Notes under the pieces: generated by a model
Database searches by the model: none
What the model saw: the letters and a program-made list of their open reading frames with translations, nothing else
Told to the model about the DNA's origin: nothing
Part shown: one piece after another, positions 50,386 to 60,681 of the stretch
Position numbering within the stretch: position 1 is the first letter of the stretch
How the letters are laid out: every line of letters begins with the position of its first letter
Position numbers and translations under genes: made by a program
Assembly (NCBI RefSeq): GCF_000154845.1
Contig: NZ_DS981457.1
Span: 62,001-126,000 of the forward strand
Direction of reading: 5' to 3'
Origin: Phocaeicola coprocola DSM 17136
GTDB taxonomy: Bacteria > Bacteroidota > Bacteroidia > Bacteroidales > Bacteroidaceae
Length of the DNA: 64,000 bases

Positions 50386-51330
50386 TTAGTTCGCAGTATA
50401 GATATAGAATTTTGTAATATCTACTCTAGACGGAACCTCAATCATCTGATACTTCAAGTAACGAGTTGCAACTGTATATTTAAATGCTATATTATGATAA
50501 GCACCTGATGTTGCAACTTGTCCCATAGATTTCCAAGAAGAACCATTTTCTGAAGTAAAGATTTCAACTTTAGTCGGACAAAATCCTCCTCCCCAGTGAG
50601 AAGTCTGAATACCTGTAACATTTTTTACTTCTTTTAGGTCGACAGTAAGCCAGAATGGAGTACCATTAGTAGCAACATCACCGCCTCCTTTACCATTCAC
50701 AGAATTAGCAGCTGCATTTTCCACTCCATCCATAAAAGTAAATACCCAATTAGTGATATCTGTATTCAAAGTACTATTTTCCGGAGTCTTTCCAAAGAAT
50801 AATAAATCCTCTTCTCTTTCTTCCTTCTTTTGAATCTTCACAGAAAGTGACTTATGCAAATCAGAAAGAACAACATCCGAAGCAACTGACTCAATTCCTG
50901 CTACATTAATATTTAATGTATATTCAGCAGCTTCTGAAACAGAAGCAATATCCGACCAATCTGTGATAGATATAGAAACTGGTTCTGATTTTGTACTACC
51001 AGCTTTTATCACAGCTTTATTTGACGACATTGTTATTTTTTCTGAACTAATTCCTTCACATGTAGCACTTATATCTACCGTAATATCATTACTAGCCGCT
51101 TTCTGTATAGTAGCCATCACATCCATAGCCACTGTACCCTCAATCTCCTTTCCTGTAAAATGTTCCAAAGTTACAGTTTGTATAGGCTTCAGATAATTCG
51201 TCGGCAACAGAGAAACATATGTCATATTCCATTCATTTACCGCATTCTCATCATCATCACTACATGAAGAAAACGGAATGATGCAGCTCGAAATAGCCGC
51301 AACTAATATATATCGTAAAAACTTTTTCAT
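50386..51330 (-). CDS. DUF1735 and F5/8 type C surface glycan-binding-type lipoprotein
   Basis: A 314-aa lipoprotein (signal with FSSC, Cys near residue 23). Residues 30-165 look like the BT_3987-like/DUF1735 beta domain that often sits between the lipid anchor and glycan-binding or GH18 modules. Residues 185-314 form an F5/8 type C (discoidin) carbohydrate-binding domain (FWLTVDLKEVKNVTGIQTSHWGGGFCPTKVEIFTSENGSSWK). No catalytic motif is visible, so it is read as a surface glycan-binding protein. Confidence 0.83.
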   Translation of the reverse strand: MKKFLRYILVAAISSCIIPFSSCSDDDENAVNEWNMTYVSLLPTNYLKPIQTVTLEHFTGKEIEGTVAMDVMATIQKAASNDITVDISATCEGISSEKITMSSNKAVIKAGSTKSEPVSISITDWSDIASVSEAAEYTLNINVAGIESVASDVVLSDLHKSLSVKIQKKEEREEDLLFFGKTPENSTLNTDITNWVFTFMDGVENAAANSVNGKGGGDVATNGTPFWLTVDLKEVKNVTGIQTSHWGGGFCPTKVEIFTSENGSSWKSMGQVATSGAYHNIAFKYTVATRYLKYQMIEVPSRVDITKFYIYTAN

Positions 51331-51398
51331 ATTATTAAGATTCTTTTCAAAGGTACTATCCTCTAAATCGGGATAGCACCTTTATGTTAACAAAATAA

Positions 51399-52613
51399 TT
51401 ATTCAGGCCATGCTGTAGATTCATCTGTAGATAAAATATCGTGAACCCAAACAACATCTTTAGAAGTAGTTAAAGAATGATTATGTCCTGTAGCATCAAC
51501 AAAGTTCTTACCTTCTCCTTCATTCAAGCGCCAGTATGCTTCCAATCCTTCAGAACTTGGACTAACCTGTACCATGCTATTCTGAATCTGAACGGCAGAA
51601 CGTGCAACAGACCAAATACGAGCTTCACTTACTAAGATCTTACAGCTTCCCCACCAGCCACTTTGGTTACCATCACCATCGGTAAACCAATTTATACTAG
51701 TAAATGTTCTACAAGGATCTGAGCAAGCTAATGTACCACTATCTACACCGTTAACATAAATCTTGTAGTTCATACCATCAAATGTCACAGCCAAATGCTG
51801 CCATTTGTTAACTTCAAAATGATGACTTGGGTTAACATACATACCATCATGCAACTGAATCTGAACCAGAGAATGCAAAGGATGATCAGGATTTTCAGCA
51901 TTCGGGTCTTCAAAACGCAATAAAATGTAACGCTTTTTATCACTTCCTCCATCGTCTGTTGAGAAGACTGCACGGTTACGATTATCTGTATCACTCACCT
52001 GGAAACGTACTTCAATGGTATACTGAGCATAAGTTTCCGGATTATCAATATAGCTCTGTGAGAATAGTTTTGCACCTCCAACAAACATTGGGGCAGAAAA
52101 ACGAATAGTACTTTCTGCTAGAATAACAAAGCTACCAGTATTATCCATTGCAGGCAAAGCTCCATCTTTGGCAACCAAACGTAAAGGTAAAGCGTAAGAC
52201 TCGCCCGATTTCATCATTTCATCAGAGAAAGCTTCCAAAGTAATTTCTGTTTCCTCTGCATTGTACTCACCAGCTTTAATCAATATATCTTCCGGCAATA
52301 TATACTGACCTTTAGGTAATGTTATGTAACTTGTTCCATTCTGTCTATTAAACTCATCCAGAACAGAAGGATCTACAACTAATTTATAATGATTATCAGT
52401 AGTTGACAAATCACTCAAATGTATGTTCAAGGTTGTTTTACTTTCACCATCTACACTGACATTAACCTTCGAACTAGTACCAGACAATGCTTCTTTAATA
52501 AATGCATGAGTATCTAATACATCATATTCAGCATTATCGCAAGATGTAAAAGCTCCCAATCCAGCAATAACAGCTGAAAGAAGCCATATTTTTATATAAT
52601 TTTTCCGTTTCAT
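51399..52613 (-). CDS. DUF1735 and LamG surface glycan-binding-type lipoprotein
   Basis: A 404-aa lipoprotein (FTSC, Cys about residue 25). Residues 35-165 form a DUF1735-type beta domain (LVVDPSVLDEFNRQNGTSYITLPKGQY), and residues 175-395 a LamG/concanavalin-like domain (FSTDDGGSDKKRYILLRFEDP, WQHLAVTFDGMNYKIYVNG, YWRLNEGEGKNFVDATGH). It has no glycosidase motif. Placed directly after the GH18 gene (12-bp gap), it is a likely partner presenting the glycan to GH18 and SusCD. Confidence 0.85.
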   Translation of the reverse strand: MKRKNYIKIWLLSAVIAGLGAFTSCDNAEYDVLDTHAFIKEALSGTSSKVNVSVDGESKTTLNIHLSDLSTTDNHYKLVVDPSVLDEFNRQNGTSYITLPKGQYILPEDILIKAGEYNAEETEITLEAFSDEMMKSGESYALPLRLVAKDGALPAMDNTGSFVILAESTIRFSAPMFVGGAKLFSQSYIDNPETYAQYTIEVRFQVSDTDNRNRAVFSTDDGGSDKKRYILLRFEDPNAENPDHPLHSLVQIQLHDGMYVNPSHHFEVNKWQHLAVTFDGMNYKIYVNGVDSGTLACSDPCRTFTSINWFTDGDGNQSGWWGSCKILVSEARIWSVARSAVQIQNSMVQVSPSSEGLEAYWRLNEGEGKNFVDATGHNHSLTTSKDVVWVHDILSTDESTAWPE

Positions 52614-52625
52614 AAATTATTTCTC

Positions 52626-53765
52626 TTATTTTTTTAATAATGTGTGACTAGAAGGATTCATTATCTGAATAGCATTTCGCATATTCTTATATTCAGGATT
52701 TGTTCCAAATTCAGCTTCCATACGATAAGCTCCGACGCCTGCTTTCTGGAAACCGTTACGTGGAACCCAACGAGCCATGCCTTCTAATGACTTCATTTTA
52801 TTTCCATAACTATCAGTAAAATCATATCCACCATTCATGGCAATATCTACTGCTTCAAAATTTTCAGTCATTATAGTCATATTAGTAACCTTCTCTTCAC
52901 CTAATTCTTCGCCAAATGTAGAAATCAGAGCAGGTCCCCAAACATTTCCGTCAATCAAACGACCATTCAAATTACCATCCCCAGAGCAACTATAAGCCTG
53001 AATAATGAAATAATCGAAATAATGTCCAATTTCCGGTCTATCTGTTATTCTCTGAGGCTCTCCGTCTATAACCAACAGCTTTCCTGTTCCAGATTTAGGT
53101 CCAAAGTACTTACCTAATTCATCTACAAAAATGAAAAAGTTATTATTATCACTCTGTTTGACAATATTACCATGATAAGGTCCAGCAACGGGCTCATAGT
53201 CAATATCAAACCCATCATATCCATACTTATTCAAGGTATCAGCTACAGCTCTGGCATATGTACGGATTGCATTTTCTACAGCTTCTGTATTGCTTTCATC
53301 TTCAGGCCACCCCCAAAATTCATTAATAGCATCCTGTTCACTGGCATATCCATTTTCTTCCCAGTTGGCAGTAACAGATTTAGGAGTCATACCTTTGCCA
53401 ATATTATCTATAATAGAGCAATATATGATTTTAGTACCTTTTACCTGCTGTACAAACTGCATATCTCGTTTTTGAGCATCAGATAAATCCAAGCCATTGT
53501 CCCAAATAGATACAATATCCATACTATCCGGGATACCAGCTAAAGATGTTTTCATAAAAGCACCTTCAGCATTCCATCCACTATACCATCCGAAAGCAAC
53601 CTGATGATCAGTCTGCTTATACGCTCTTAATGCAGCATAATATTCTTCAGATGTAATTTCTTCAGGAAAGCTCTCTGCTTCGGTTTCCGTCCAATCGCTA
53701 CAGCTTGCTACAAAAGGAGCGGCTAAGGAAAGTAACAATGCGTATATATAATATCTCTTTTTCAT
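52626..53765 (-). CDS. GH18 lipoprotein, predicted endo-beta-N-acetylglucosaminidase
   Basis: A 379-aa lipoprotein (VASC, Cys22) with a GH18 barrel. The motif DGFDIDYE (Asp184, Asp187, Asp189, Glu191) is complete, so the enzyme should be active, unlike the inactive GH18-like binding proteins that occur in related loci. Beta strand VAFGWYSGWNAEGA and the late FIIQAYS fit GH18 endoglycosidases of the EndoF/EndoBT kind, which cut the GlcNAc-GlcNAc core of N-glycans. It may still act on other GlcNAc polymers. The gene is in the slot after susD that usually holds the cell-surface endo-enzyme. Confidence 0.88.
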   Translation of the reverse strand: MKKRYYIYALLLSLAAPFVASCSDWTETEAESFPEEITSEEYYAALRAYKQTDHQVAFGWYSGWNAEGAFMKTSLAGIPDSMDIVSIWDNGLDLSDAQKRDMQFVQQVKGTKIIYCSIIDNIGKGMTPKSVTANWEENGYASEQDAINEFWGWPEDESNTEAVENAIRTYARAVADTLNKYGYDGFDIDYEPVAGPYHGNIVKQSDNNNFFIFVDELGKYFGPKSGTGKLLVIDGEPQRITDRPEIGHYFDYFIIQAYSCSGDGNLNGRLIDGNVWGPALISTFGEELGEEKVTNMTIMTENFEAVDIAMNGGYDFTDSYGNKMKSLEGMARWVPRNGFQKAGVGAYRMEAEFGTNPEYKNMRNAIQIMNPSSHTLLKK

Positions 53766-53791
53766 AGATTATTTCTTTTTTGAATATTCAA

Positions 53792-55339
53792 TTAATTTTT
53801 CTTTGCCCATTTCAAATCAGTAGCTTCATTGTCAGCGCCACCCAATTCAGCTACACCCTGATTATAGTTTGCTGTATTATTCTGTGCTTCTGTATATGGG
53901 AAGCTCAAACGACGCATACCTCTTATACTACTTACGCCACAATCGGAAAGATTATCAATGCAAGGATAAAGTTCAGGATAACCTGTTCTACGATATTCTG
54001 CCCATGCTTCCATACCCAAAGGATAATTGGCAATCCACTTCTGAGTAATAATACGCTGGAAGTTTTTACCTGTAAGCGAATTATCGTTGTCATCCCATTT
54101 CACAGATACTGTATTAGTAATAGAAGCCGGTGCGTTTTGTACATCATCACTAGCATGTGATACGACAGGAGCTTGATCTATAGCTAAATAATCATCAGCA
54201 GCTACAGTATATTGTTCCATAGAAAGATTAATACCTGTTTCATAATATTCCTTAGCAGATTTATTACCAACATTCCAGCCTCTTAAAATACCTTCTGCAC
54301 GTAAGAATGCTGTTTCTGCAGCACAAAATACCAGCAACTTATCAGATCCAGAAATGGCAGGTGTAGAGAAAGCAGAAGCAGCTCCTTTATCAAAATTGCT
54401 ATCACCTGTACGCATACCGACATACTGATCTGTTTTGCCTGTCATAGTCGACTTATTAAAATACTTAGGCATACGAGGATCGTTATAAGCATTCATATAA
54501 TCGACAATATTAGCATTTACACGCAAGTCACCCCAGCTGACAGCAGCCAATTGATAAGGATTAGTCTGTGTGCCACAGTCCATCATAGCATTGTCAGCAT
54601 TAGTTTCAATTAATCCAGCCTTATCGGCAACAGCAGCCTCAGCTGCTTCCTTTGCCATATCAGGCCAAGCATTGCTGATACGCATTGCAACGCGTAAACG
54701 CATAGAATTGGCCAATTTAGCCCAACTTGCATAATTACCGCCAAACACCGGATCATTTGAACCTAGAGGAGCAAATCCACTTGTACCTACATAATAGTCA
54801 TAAAGCACACTTGCAGCATTTGCCAAGTCTTCCAAAATATGCTTGTAAACTTCTTCCTGAGAATCGTAAGCTACATAGAAATTACCTTTCTTTACCTGAC
54901 TATAAGGAAGAGGACCATAACAGTCTGCTACACGCAACATGGTAATGGCACGAATCATGCAAGCAAATGCATAATAATGACCTGTAGAGTTTGTTGCTTC
55001 CTGAATTTGGAAAAAGTTTCCATAAATCTTTTCAAACGGAGTATTCCATGGACCTGCACTCCATGCGTCACTTGGATTAAATGTTCCAAAGTTTGTTCCA
55101 CTCCATGTATTAGAACAACAAAGATAACCACCTAACTGTCCTACCATCTGATCCATCATCTGAGAATCATTCTGCTGAATATTGACAATAGTTTCAATCA
55201 TTGATTTCATCAGTGTAGCAGGATCGGCTTCATGGATCTGATACTGATTAGTATTATATTCTTCAAATTTATCGGTACAACCTCCTGCCAACATCAGTAA
55301 AGCTGCTCCCAATGTTATATGTTTCAAATAATTTTTCAT
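53792..55339 (-). CDS. susD: SusD-like glycan-binding lipoprotein
   Basis: A 515-aa SusD/RagB superfamily lipoprotein of the SusD-like 2 subgroup (lipobox LAGGC). It has helix-rich TPR-like structure: QQNDSQMMDQMVGQLGGYL, YGPLPYSQVKKGNFYVAYDSQEEVYKHILEDLANA, and the C-terminal YPELYPCIDNL. It caps the SusC channel and captures oligosaccharide outside the cell. Twenty bases separate it from susC. Confidence 0.93.
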   Translation of the reverse strand: MKNYLKHITLGAALLMLAGGCTDKFEEYNTNQYQIHEADPATLMKSMIETIVNIQQNDSQMMDQMVGQLGGYLCCSNTWSGTNFGTFNPSDAWSAGPWNTPFEKIYGNFFQIQEATNSTGHYYAFACMIRAITMLRVADCYGPLPYSQVKKGNFYVAYDSQEEVYKHILEDLANAASVLYDYYVGTSGFAPLGSNDPVFGGNYASWAKLANSMRLRVAMRISNAWPDMAKEAAEAAVADKAGLIETNADNAMMDCGTQTNPYQLAAVSWGDLRVNANIVDYMNAYNDPRMPKYFNKSTMTGKTDQYVGMRTGDSNFDKGAASAFSTPAISGSDKLLVFCAAETAFLRAEGILRGWNVGNKSAKEYYETGINLSMEQYTVAADDYLAIDQAPVVSHASDDVQNAPASITNTVSVKWDDNDNSLTGKNFQRIITQKWIANYPLGMEAWAEYRRTGYPELYPCIDNLSDCGVSSIRGMRRLSFPYTEAQNNTANYNQGVAELGGADNEATDLKWAKKN

Positions 55340-55359
55340 AACGTGAATCTCCTTTAAAA

Positions 55360-58300
55360 TTAGAATTGAACTTTTACATTAAAACCAATATTACGCAAAC
55401 TTGGCTGCATAAAATAGTCCACATTCATATAATAGTTACTTGAAGTAGCTGCAGACAATTCTGGATCGAAAGGAGCTTTACAATAAATCATCCACAAGTT
55501 ACGTCCTACAACACCTAAAGTAACATTAGCTACATTCTTAAACCATTTTTTAGGCAGAGTATAGTTCAAGCTCAATTCCTGCAAACGTACATTTGTTGCA
55601 CTATACAAATAATAGCGAGCATATCCACCTTCACCTGTACCAATTGTCTGATAGTATTTCTGAGCATCAACCATACCATTATTAATAGGAATACCACCAT
55701 TATCACGAGCTGTAGCAGAAGCTTCAGATACACCGTAATAATCCAAAATACCTTGTGTTGCTGAATAAGCCAATCCACCAACTCGAGCAGATAAAACAAC
55801 TCCTAAATCAATACCTTTATAAGTAAAGTGGTTAGTCCATCCCAAATTGAAATCTGCATCCAAATCTCCAACTTTAGTCGGCGTAGAAGAAGATGTCATT
55901 GAAAGATTTCCATTCTGGTCTACTTTAATGTTACCATTGTTGTCACGAGTTAACTGATTGTATACATAAATATCAGTCATTGAACCACCTTCTGTCAAAA
56001 TAACGCGGGGAGCAACATTTTCTTTTCCTAACCAACCAACAGGCATATTATCCATTTGGATTTCTTCTCCGGTCACAGGATTTATACTACCACTAGCCAA
56101 ACGTACAACTTTATTACGGTTCAATGTGAATGTTGCATTTGAAGACCATCCAAATCCAGCCCATTCATCCTGGAAGCCAAGAGCTAATTCCAGACCTTGG
56201 TTTTGTACGTTACCAGCTTGTACAATCGCTTTATTATAACCAGAAGAAGAAGGTATATCAACCTTAAATGTTTGATTTAAAGTATTTGACCGATAATAAG
56301 TTGCATCTAAATTGAAACGGTTTTCCCAGAACTTCAAATTAAGACCGATTTCCCAAGACTTAGTCTTTTCTGGTTTCATATTATCCATCGGGTATACAGT
56401 CGGATTTTCCCAGTTGTGAGTTTGAGCATTATATTCATAACCAGGATTTGTCAGATAACGATCAAATGATGAAGCTACAACTGTATATGAACCACGAACC
56501 TTTGCATAAGTAATAACCTCCGGCAGTTCAAACATCTCAGACAATACAGCAGACAAACCAACTGATGGATAGAAGAAAGAAGCCTGATCAGAGAAAGCTA
56601 ATTTAGAATCCCAGTCATTACGTCCTGTTAATGTTAAATACAACTGATTTCTCCAGCTTAACTCAGCACTAGCAAATACACTCTGAATTTCATCCTGGTA
56701 TCCTTGAGGATCCGGTTTGTAGTTAGCAGAGAAGTTAATGTTATTAATTTGGAAGAAATTCGGAATAATCAAGTCACCGGCAAGGAACAATTCATCCATC
56801 GAAGTATGATAGATAGATGCACCAAAGTTTGCATTCAGTCTAAACTCACCAAAAGTTTTATCAATATTACCTAAAACATCAGCATACAGCGAACGTTCCT
56901 GGCGCATTGCATCTTCCAAACCACCATTCACACCACAGAAAGTAGTAAGAGTAGAAGCCGATTTTTCATTACGGTTACGATAATCTGAGTTATCCAAATT
57001 TACACGTCCTGTAATATTGAACCAATCGGTAACTTTCCATTTTAAAGAAGCGCTCAACATATAACGTTTCTTTTCAGAAGTACGCAAAATTTTATTTTGA
57101 ATCCAATACGGATTTTGTAAAGACATACCACCATCACCATATGGCCAATATTGCCTCATATATCCATAATCTGTATCATAACGTTCATACAAACGGATTT
57201 CATCGAAGTTATCACCACGAGGGAATAAATACAGAGCTGGCAATGGGTTGTAATACTGTCCCTGTGACACCATATTCTTATTATTCTGAATAATGTATTG
57301 AGCACCGATGTCCAAAGTCAAACGATCATTCAAGAAGTTTGTTGTATTACGAGCCGTAAAGTTATAACGGTTATAACTATTATTAGGAAGGATACCATCT
57401 GAATTTGTTGTAGATGCAGACAAATAAGTCTGGTTCTTTGAATTACCTGTAGATAAAGCAATTGAGTTAATGATGTTTGTTCCTACATTGAAGAAATCCG
57501 AAGGATCATATCTGTTAGCTGTAGCAGCTCCCCAGCTAAACAAACCAGAACTTGTACCATAACGATTTTGCATTTCAGGCATGATATATGCCTTAGAGAA
57601 AGTTGTACTGTTTGATACTGTAATATTAGTTTTTTCAGTCTGACCTTTCTTTGTAGTAATCAATACGACACCATTTGCAGCAGCAGAACCATACAAGGCA
57701 GCAGCAGAAGGACCAGTCATCATACTAACACTGGCAATATCATCCGGGTTCAAATCGGCAACAGCATCAGAGCCACCCATATCACCGTACTGACCTTCAC
57801 CACCACTCGAACCTGTATTAAAGATAGGCACACCATCTATTACATACAAGGCATTGTTATCCTTTGTCAAAGATTTCATACCACGCATAACGACACGAGC
57901 AGCACCACCGGCACCAGTTGCACCGCTACTGATTTGTACACCAGCAACTTTACCAGCCAAAGAATTCATAAAGTTCGCATCTTTTACAGCAGTCAAAGCA
58001 TCACCTTTCACTTCCTGCACATTATAACTCAAAGCTTTCTGTGAACGCTTGATACCTAAGGCAGTTACGACAACCTCATCCAAGACTTCTGTGTCTTCCT
58101 TCATTACAATCTGTCCCAACTGAGGACGAACTGTCATTGTCTGAGTCTTATAGCCGATATAAGAAATCTCAAGAGTTGCTCCTTCATTCACAGACAAGGT
58201 AAAATTACCATCAATATCGGTAATAGTACCGTTTGTTGTTCCAACTTCAAGGATACTTACGCCAATCAAGGGCTCACCCTTTGCGTCAACTACCTGACCT

Positions 58301-58443
58301 GTTGTGGTAACCTTTGCCACAGAACTCGATGACAACGATTCATTTGATACTGAACTGCTACTTGATGAAGCATACAATGCTGCATTATGACCGGAAGCAA
58401 TCAGCAAGAACAAGAGTAATTTTGATAATTTACTTCGTTTCAT
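55360..58443 (-). CDS. susC: SusC-like TonB-dependent transporter
   Basis: A 1027-aa outer-membrane transporter: signal sequence, carboxypeptidase-D-like N-terminal domain (GQVVDAKGEPLIGVSILEVGTTNGTITDIDGNFTL), a TonB box region (LDEVVVTALGIKRSQKALSYNVQEV), plug, and a beta barrel ending in the aromatic FNVKVQF. It imports the oligosaccharide made at the surface with TonB energy. The 173-bp gap before it carries a TATATTTG box and a 17-bp inverted repeat, so susC may have its own transcript. Complete. Confidence 0.95.
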   Translation of the reverse strand: MKRSKLSKLLLFLLIASGHNAALYASSSSSSVSNESLSSSSVAKVTTTGQVVDAKGEPLIGVSILEVGTTNGTITDIDGNFTLSVNEGATLEISYIGYKTQTMTVRPQLGQIVMKEDTEVLDEVVVTALGIKRSQKALSYNVQEVKGDALTAVKDANFMNSLAGKVAGVQISSGATGAGGAARVVMRGMKSLTKDNNALYVIDGVPIFNTGSSGGEGQYGDMGGSDAVADLNPDDIASVSMMTGPSAAALYGSAAANGVVLITTKKGQTEKTNITVSNSTTFSKAYIMPEMQNRYGTSSGLFSWGAATANRYDPSDFFNVGTNIINSIALSTGNSKNQTYLSASTTNSDGILPNNSYNRYNFTARNTTNFLNDRLTLDIGAQYIIQNNKNMVSQGQYYNPLPALYLFPRGDNFDEIRLYERYDTDYGYMRQYWPYGDGGMSLQNPYWIQNKILRTSEKKRYMLSASLKWKVTDWFNITGRVNLDNSDYRNRNEKSASTLTTFCGVNGGLEDAMRQERSLYADVLGNIDKTFGEFRLNANFGASIYHTSMDELFLAGDLIIPNFFQINNINFSANYKPDPQGYQDEIQSVFASAELSWRNQLYLTLTGRNDWDSKLAFSDQASFFYPSVGLSAVLSEMFELPEVITYAKVRGSYTVVASSFDRYLTNPGYEYNAQTHNWENPTVYPMDNMKPEKTKSWEIGLNLKFWENRFNLDATYYRSNTLNQTFKVDIPSSSGYNKAIVQAGNVQNQGLELALGFQDEWAGFGWSSNATFTLNRNKVVRLASGSINPVTGEEIQMDNMPVGWLGKENVAPRVILTEGGSMTDIYVYNQLTRDNNGNIKVDQNGNLSMTSSSTPTKVGDLDADFNLGWTNHFTYKGIDLGVVLSARVGGLAYSATQGILDYYGVSEASATARDNGGIPINNGMVDAQKYYQTIGTGEGGYARYYLYSATNVRLQELSLNYTLPKKWFKNVANVTLGVVGRNLWMIYCKAPFDPELSAATSSNYYMNVDYFMQPSLRNIGFNVKVQF

Positions 58444-58499
58444 AGATTAAGATTTAATTTGTTATTAAAAAAGGTATCCTATTTTTTTTAAAGCAGATG

Positions 58500-58507
58500 C
58501 AAATATA
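58500..58507 (-). promoter_or_regulatory. Possible susC promoter -7 box
   Basis: TATATTTG on the minus strand (complement of 58500-58507), 57 bp before the susC ATG. No -33 TTTG at the right distance, so the call is tentative. Confidence 0.4.
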
Positions 58508-58563
58508 ATTATTTTACATTATCGATAGTATAAAAACAAAATAATTATATATATATTTTATAA

Positions 58564-58612
58564 TAATTAAATATCTTAAAAATGTTAAGAACGAATTTAA
58601 GATATTTAATTA
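58564..58612 (-). repeat. 17-bp inverted repeat between GH20 and susC
   Basis: TAATTAAATATCTTAAA (58564-58580) and TTTAAGATATTTAATTA (58596-58612), loop 15. It begins 4 bp past the GH20 stop. No long T-run follows, so it could be a weak terminator, an RNA processing or stabilising hairpin that sets the ratio of susCD to enzymes, or an operator. Confidence 0.55.
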
Positions 58613-58616
58613 CCTA

Positions 58617-60674
58617 TCATTTCACAATGATTTCATCGACAAACTGTATACCATCTTTATATAAAGAATCAGCCATTGCCTGATATCTGATATATCGTGC
58701 ATCAGTTTCACCTTCCCAACTGAATTTTTTAAATGACACTGAATCATCTTTTTGAACCTGATGATCAATAGCAGTTAGCTGAGTATAATCTTTACCATTA
58801 ACAGAAGATGATATGACAACTTTTGATGGCATGTATACATAAGGTCCCCAAATCTGCATGAAATCAGCAGAGACAGAATGAATCTTTGTAACCTTCTCCA
58901 AGTCAATCACTACATCCATCCGATGATTATTTGCAAATCCCAGCCAACGTTTATCATTATAATTCCATCCTCCACGCAGACCATCAGTCAATGTTTTTTC
59001 TCCATTTGCCGGATAATTAGGCCAATACGGAATATTGAAAGTCACTTTTTTACCCAATGCCAAATGTTCTACCGGCTGGCTATATTCTTTTCTATTACCT
59101 ATTTCCTTAGCATAATCAAAAGTATTATATCCTTTCTCTTTAAGTACCGGTATTATCTTTAATATTCTTTCGTGGAAAGAATCCCAAGATTTTTTTTCAG
59201 GTGCAGTCCATGCTACTTCCGACAATGCAATGGCACGCGGATAAAGCATATATTCCATATGCTCATCAGTTGGAATATATTCTGCCCACAAATTTGCTTG
59301 GACTCCCAATATAAAATCTTGTTTGTCTGCACTAATGGAATCAGGAACAGGATTATAAGAATATACTTTTTCCAACGGCAGATAACCGCCAATAGCCTCA
59401 GGCTGAGAATATGGTGCATCCTGATAACTGTCGAAATAACAATATTCTCCAGGAGTCATAATTGCATGATGACCAGATAATACGGCATCAATTCCGCCTT
59501 GTTCACCACGCCATGACATAACAGTTGCATTAGGAGCTAATCCACCCTGAAGTATTTCATCCCATCCCAGCAAACTGCGTCCATGTTCGTTCAGGAAACG
59601 CTCCATACGATGAATCAGATAACTCTGCAATTCATCAACATCCTTCAACCCTTCTTCTTTCATACACTTCTGACACAAGGGACAGCTTTTCCATGCAGCT
59701 TTCGAAGCTTCATCACCTCCAATATGGATATATTCGGAAGGGAACAACTCCATTACTTCTGTCAGCACATTTTCAAGAAATTCAAATGTCTTTTCATTGC
59801 CGACACAAAAATCAGATTGCTTTCCCGGTTCATGGGTACACGATAACTCCGGATATGCAGTAAGCACCTCTTCTGAATGAGAAGGCATTTCTATCTCTGG
59901 AATGATAGTGACACAATGTAACCGTGCATACTCTACCATCTCACGGATATCATCTTTTGTATAATAACCTCCTTGTGCTTCCGGATCTGTTTCTTCACAA
60001 TATCCTCTATCACCATTCCACCACTCTTTCCAAGTCTTTCCTTTACGCCATGCAGCCAACTGAGTCAAACGAGGATATTTATCAATAGCAATTCTCCATC
60101 CTGCTGCATCAGTAAGATGCAGATGCAATCTGTTAAATTTATAATGAGATAACAGATCTATCTGCTTCTTTACAAATTCTTTCGAACGGAAATGACGCGA
60201 AACATCAAGCATAATTCCTCGATAGGGAAAACGAGGTTCATCTACTATATCAACAAACTGCACACGTCCTTTACCCTGCTCCGCCAACTGGATTAAACTC
60301 TGTACACCATAGAACAAACCGGCATCAGACAAAGCTTTTATAGAAACTCCATCTTCGCCAACATGTACAGAATAACCTTCGGGAGAAGAAATACCCTCAA
60401 TAGCATCTACCAGTTCCAGACGAATAGAATTTGTCTTTGTATTATCCGCTTCGTACGATACTGGTAAGTTAGTCTCAGTAAATGCCGTTTTAACTATAGC
60501 CCAATCATCTTCATTTCCCTCAAAAGAAACACGAGTGTCCTTGTTCCATTCGAACGTACCGTTACCAAAAGAACATGAAAGCGGCAAAGGTGTTATAGCT
60601 ACTTCATCTTTCTTTGTACAGCTGCCAGCCAGCAACAGCACCAGACTCAAAAGAGCCAACAGTGATTTTTTCAT
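58617..60674 (-). CDS. GH20 beta-N-acetylhexosaminidase (lipoprotein), second PUL gene
   Basis: A 685-aa lipoprotein (LLAGSC, Cys about 19). Domains: GH20b (20-150), catalytic barrel (150-500) with Asp321-Glu322 in HIGGDEASK, then an F5/8 C-like binding domain (LTDGLRGGWNYNDKRWLGFANNHRMDVVIDLEKVTK). It lacks the chitobiase-type C-terminal insertion of the other two GH20 proteins and is about 90 aa shorter, so it may differ in linkage preference. It lies 7 bp after the first GH20. Confidence 0.93.
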   Translation of the reverse strand: MKKSLLALLSLVLLLAGSCTKKDEVAITPLPLSCSFGNGTFEWNKDTRVSFEGNEDDWAIVKTAFTETNLPVSYEADNTKTNSIRLELVDAIEGISSPEGYSVHVGEDGVSIKALSDAGLFYGVQSLIQLAEQGKGRVQFVDIVDEPRFPYRGIMLDVSRHFRSKEFVKKQIDLLSHYKFNRLHLHLTDAAGWRIAIDKYPRLTQLAAWRKGKTWKEWWNGDRGYCEETDPEAQGGYYTKDDIREMVEYARLHCVTIIPEIEMPSHSEEVLTAYPELSCTHEPGKQSDFCVGNEKTFEFLENVLTEVMELFPSEYIHIGGDEASKAAWKSCPLCQKCMKEEGLKDVDELQSYLIHRMERFLNEHGRSLLGWDEILQGGLAPNATVMSWRGEQGGIDAVLSGHHAIMTPGEYCYFDSYQDAPYSQPEAIGGYLPLEKVYSYNPVPDSISADKQDFILGVQANLWAEYIPTDEHMEYMLYPRAIALSEVAWTAPEKKSWDSFHERILKIIPVLKEKGYNTFDYAKEIGNRKEYSQPVEHLALGKKVTFNIPYWPNYPANGEKTLTDGLRGGWNYNDKRWLGFANNHRMDVVIDLEKVTKIHSVSADFMQIWGPYVYMPSKVVISSSVNGKDYTQLTAIDHQVQKDDSVSFKKFSWEGETDARYIRYQAMADSLYKDGIQFVDEIIVK

Positions 60675-60681
60675 ATAATCA

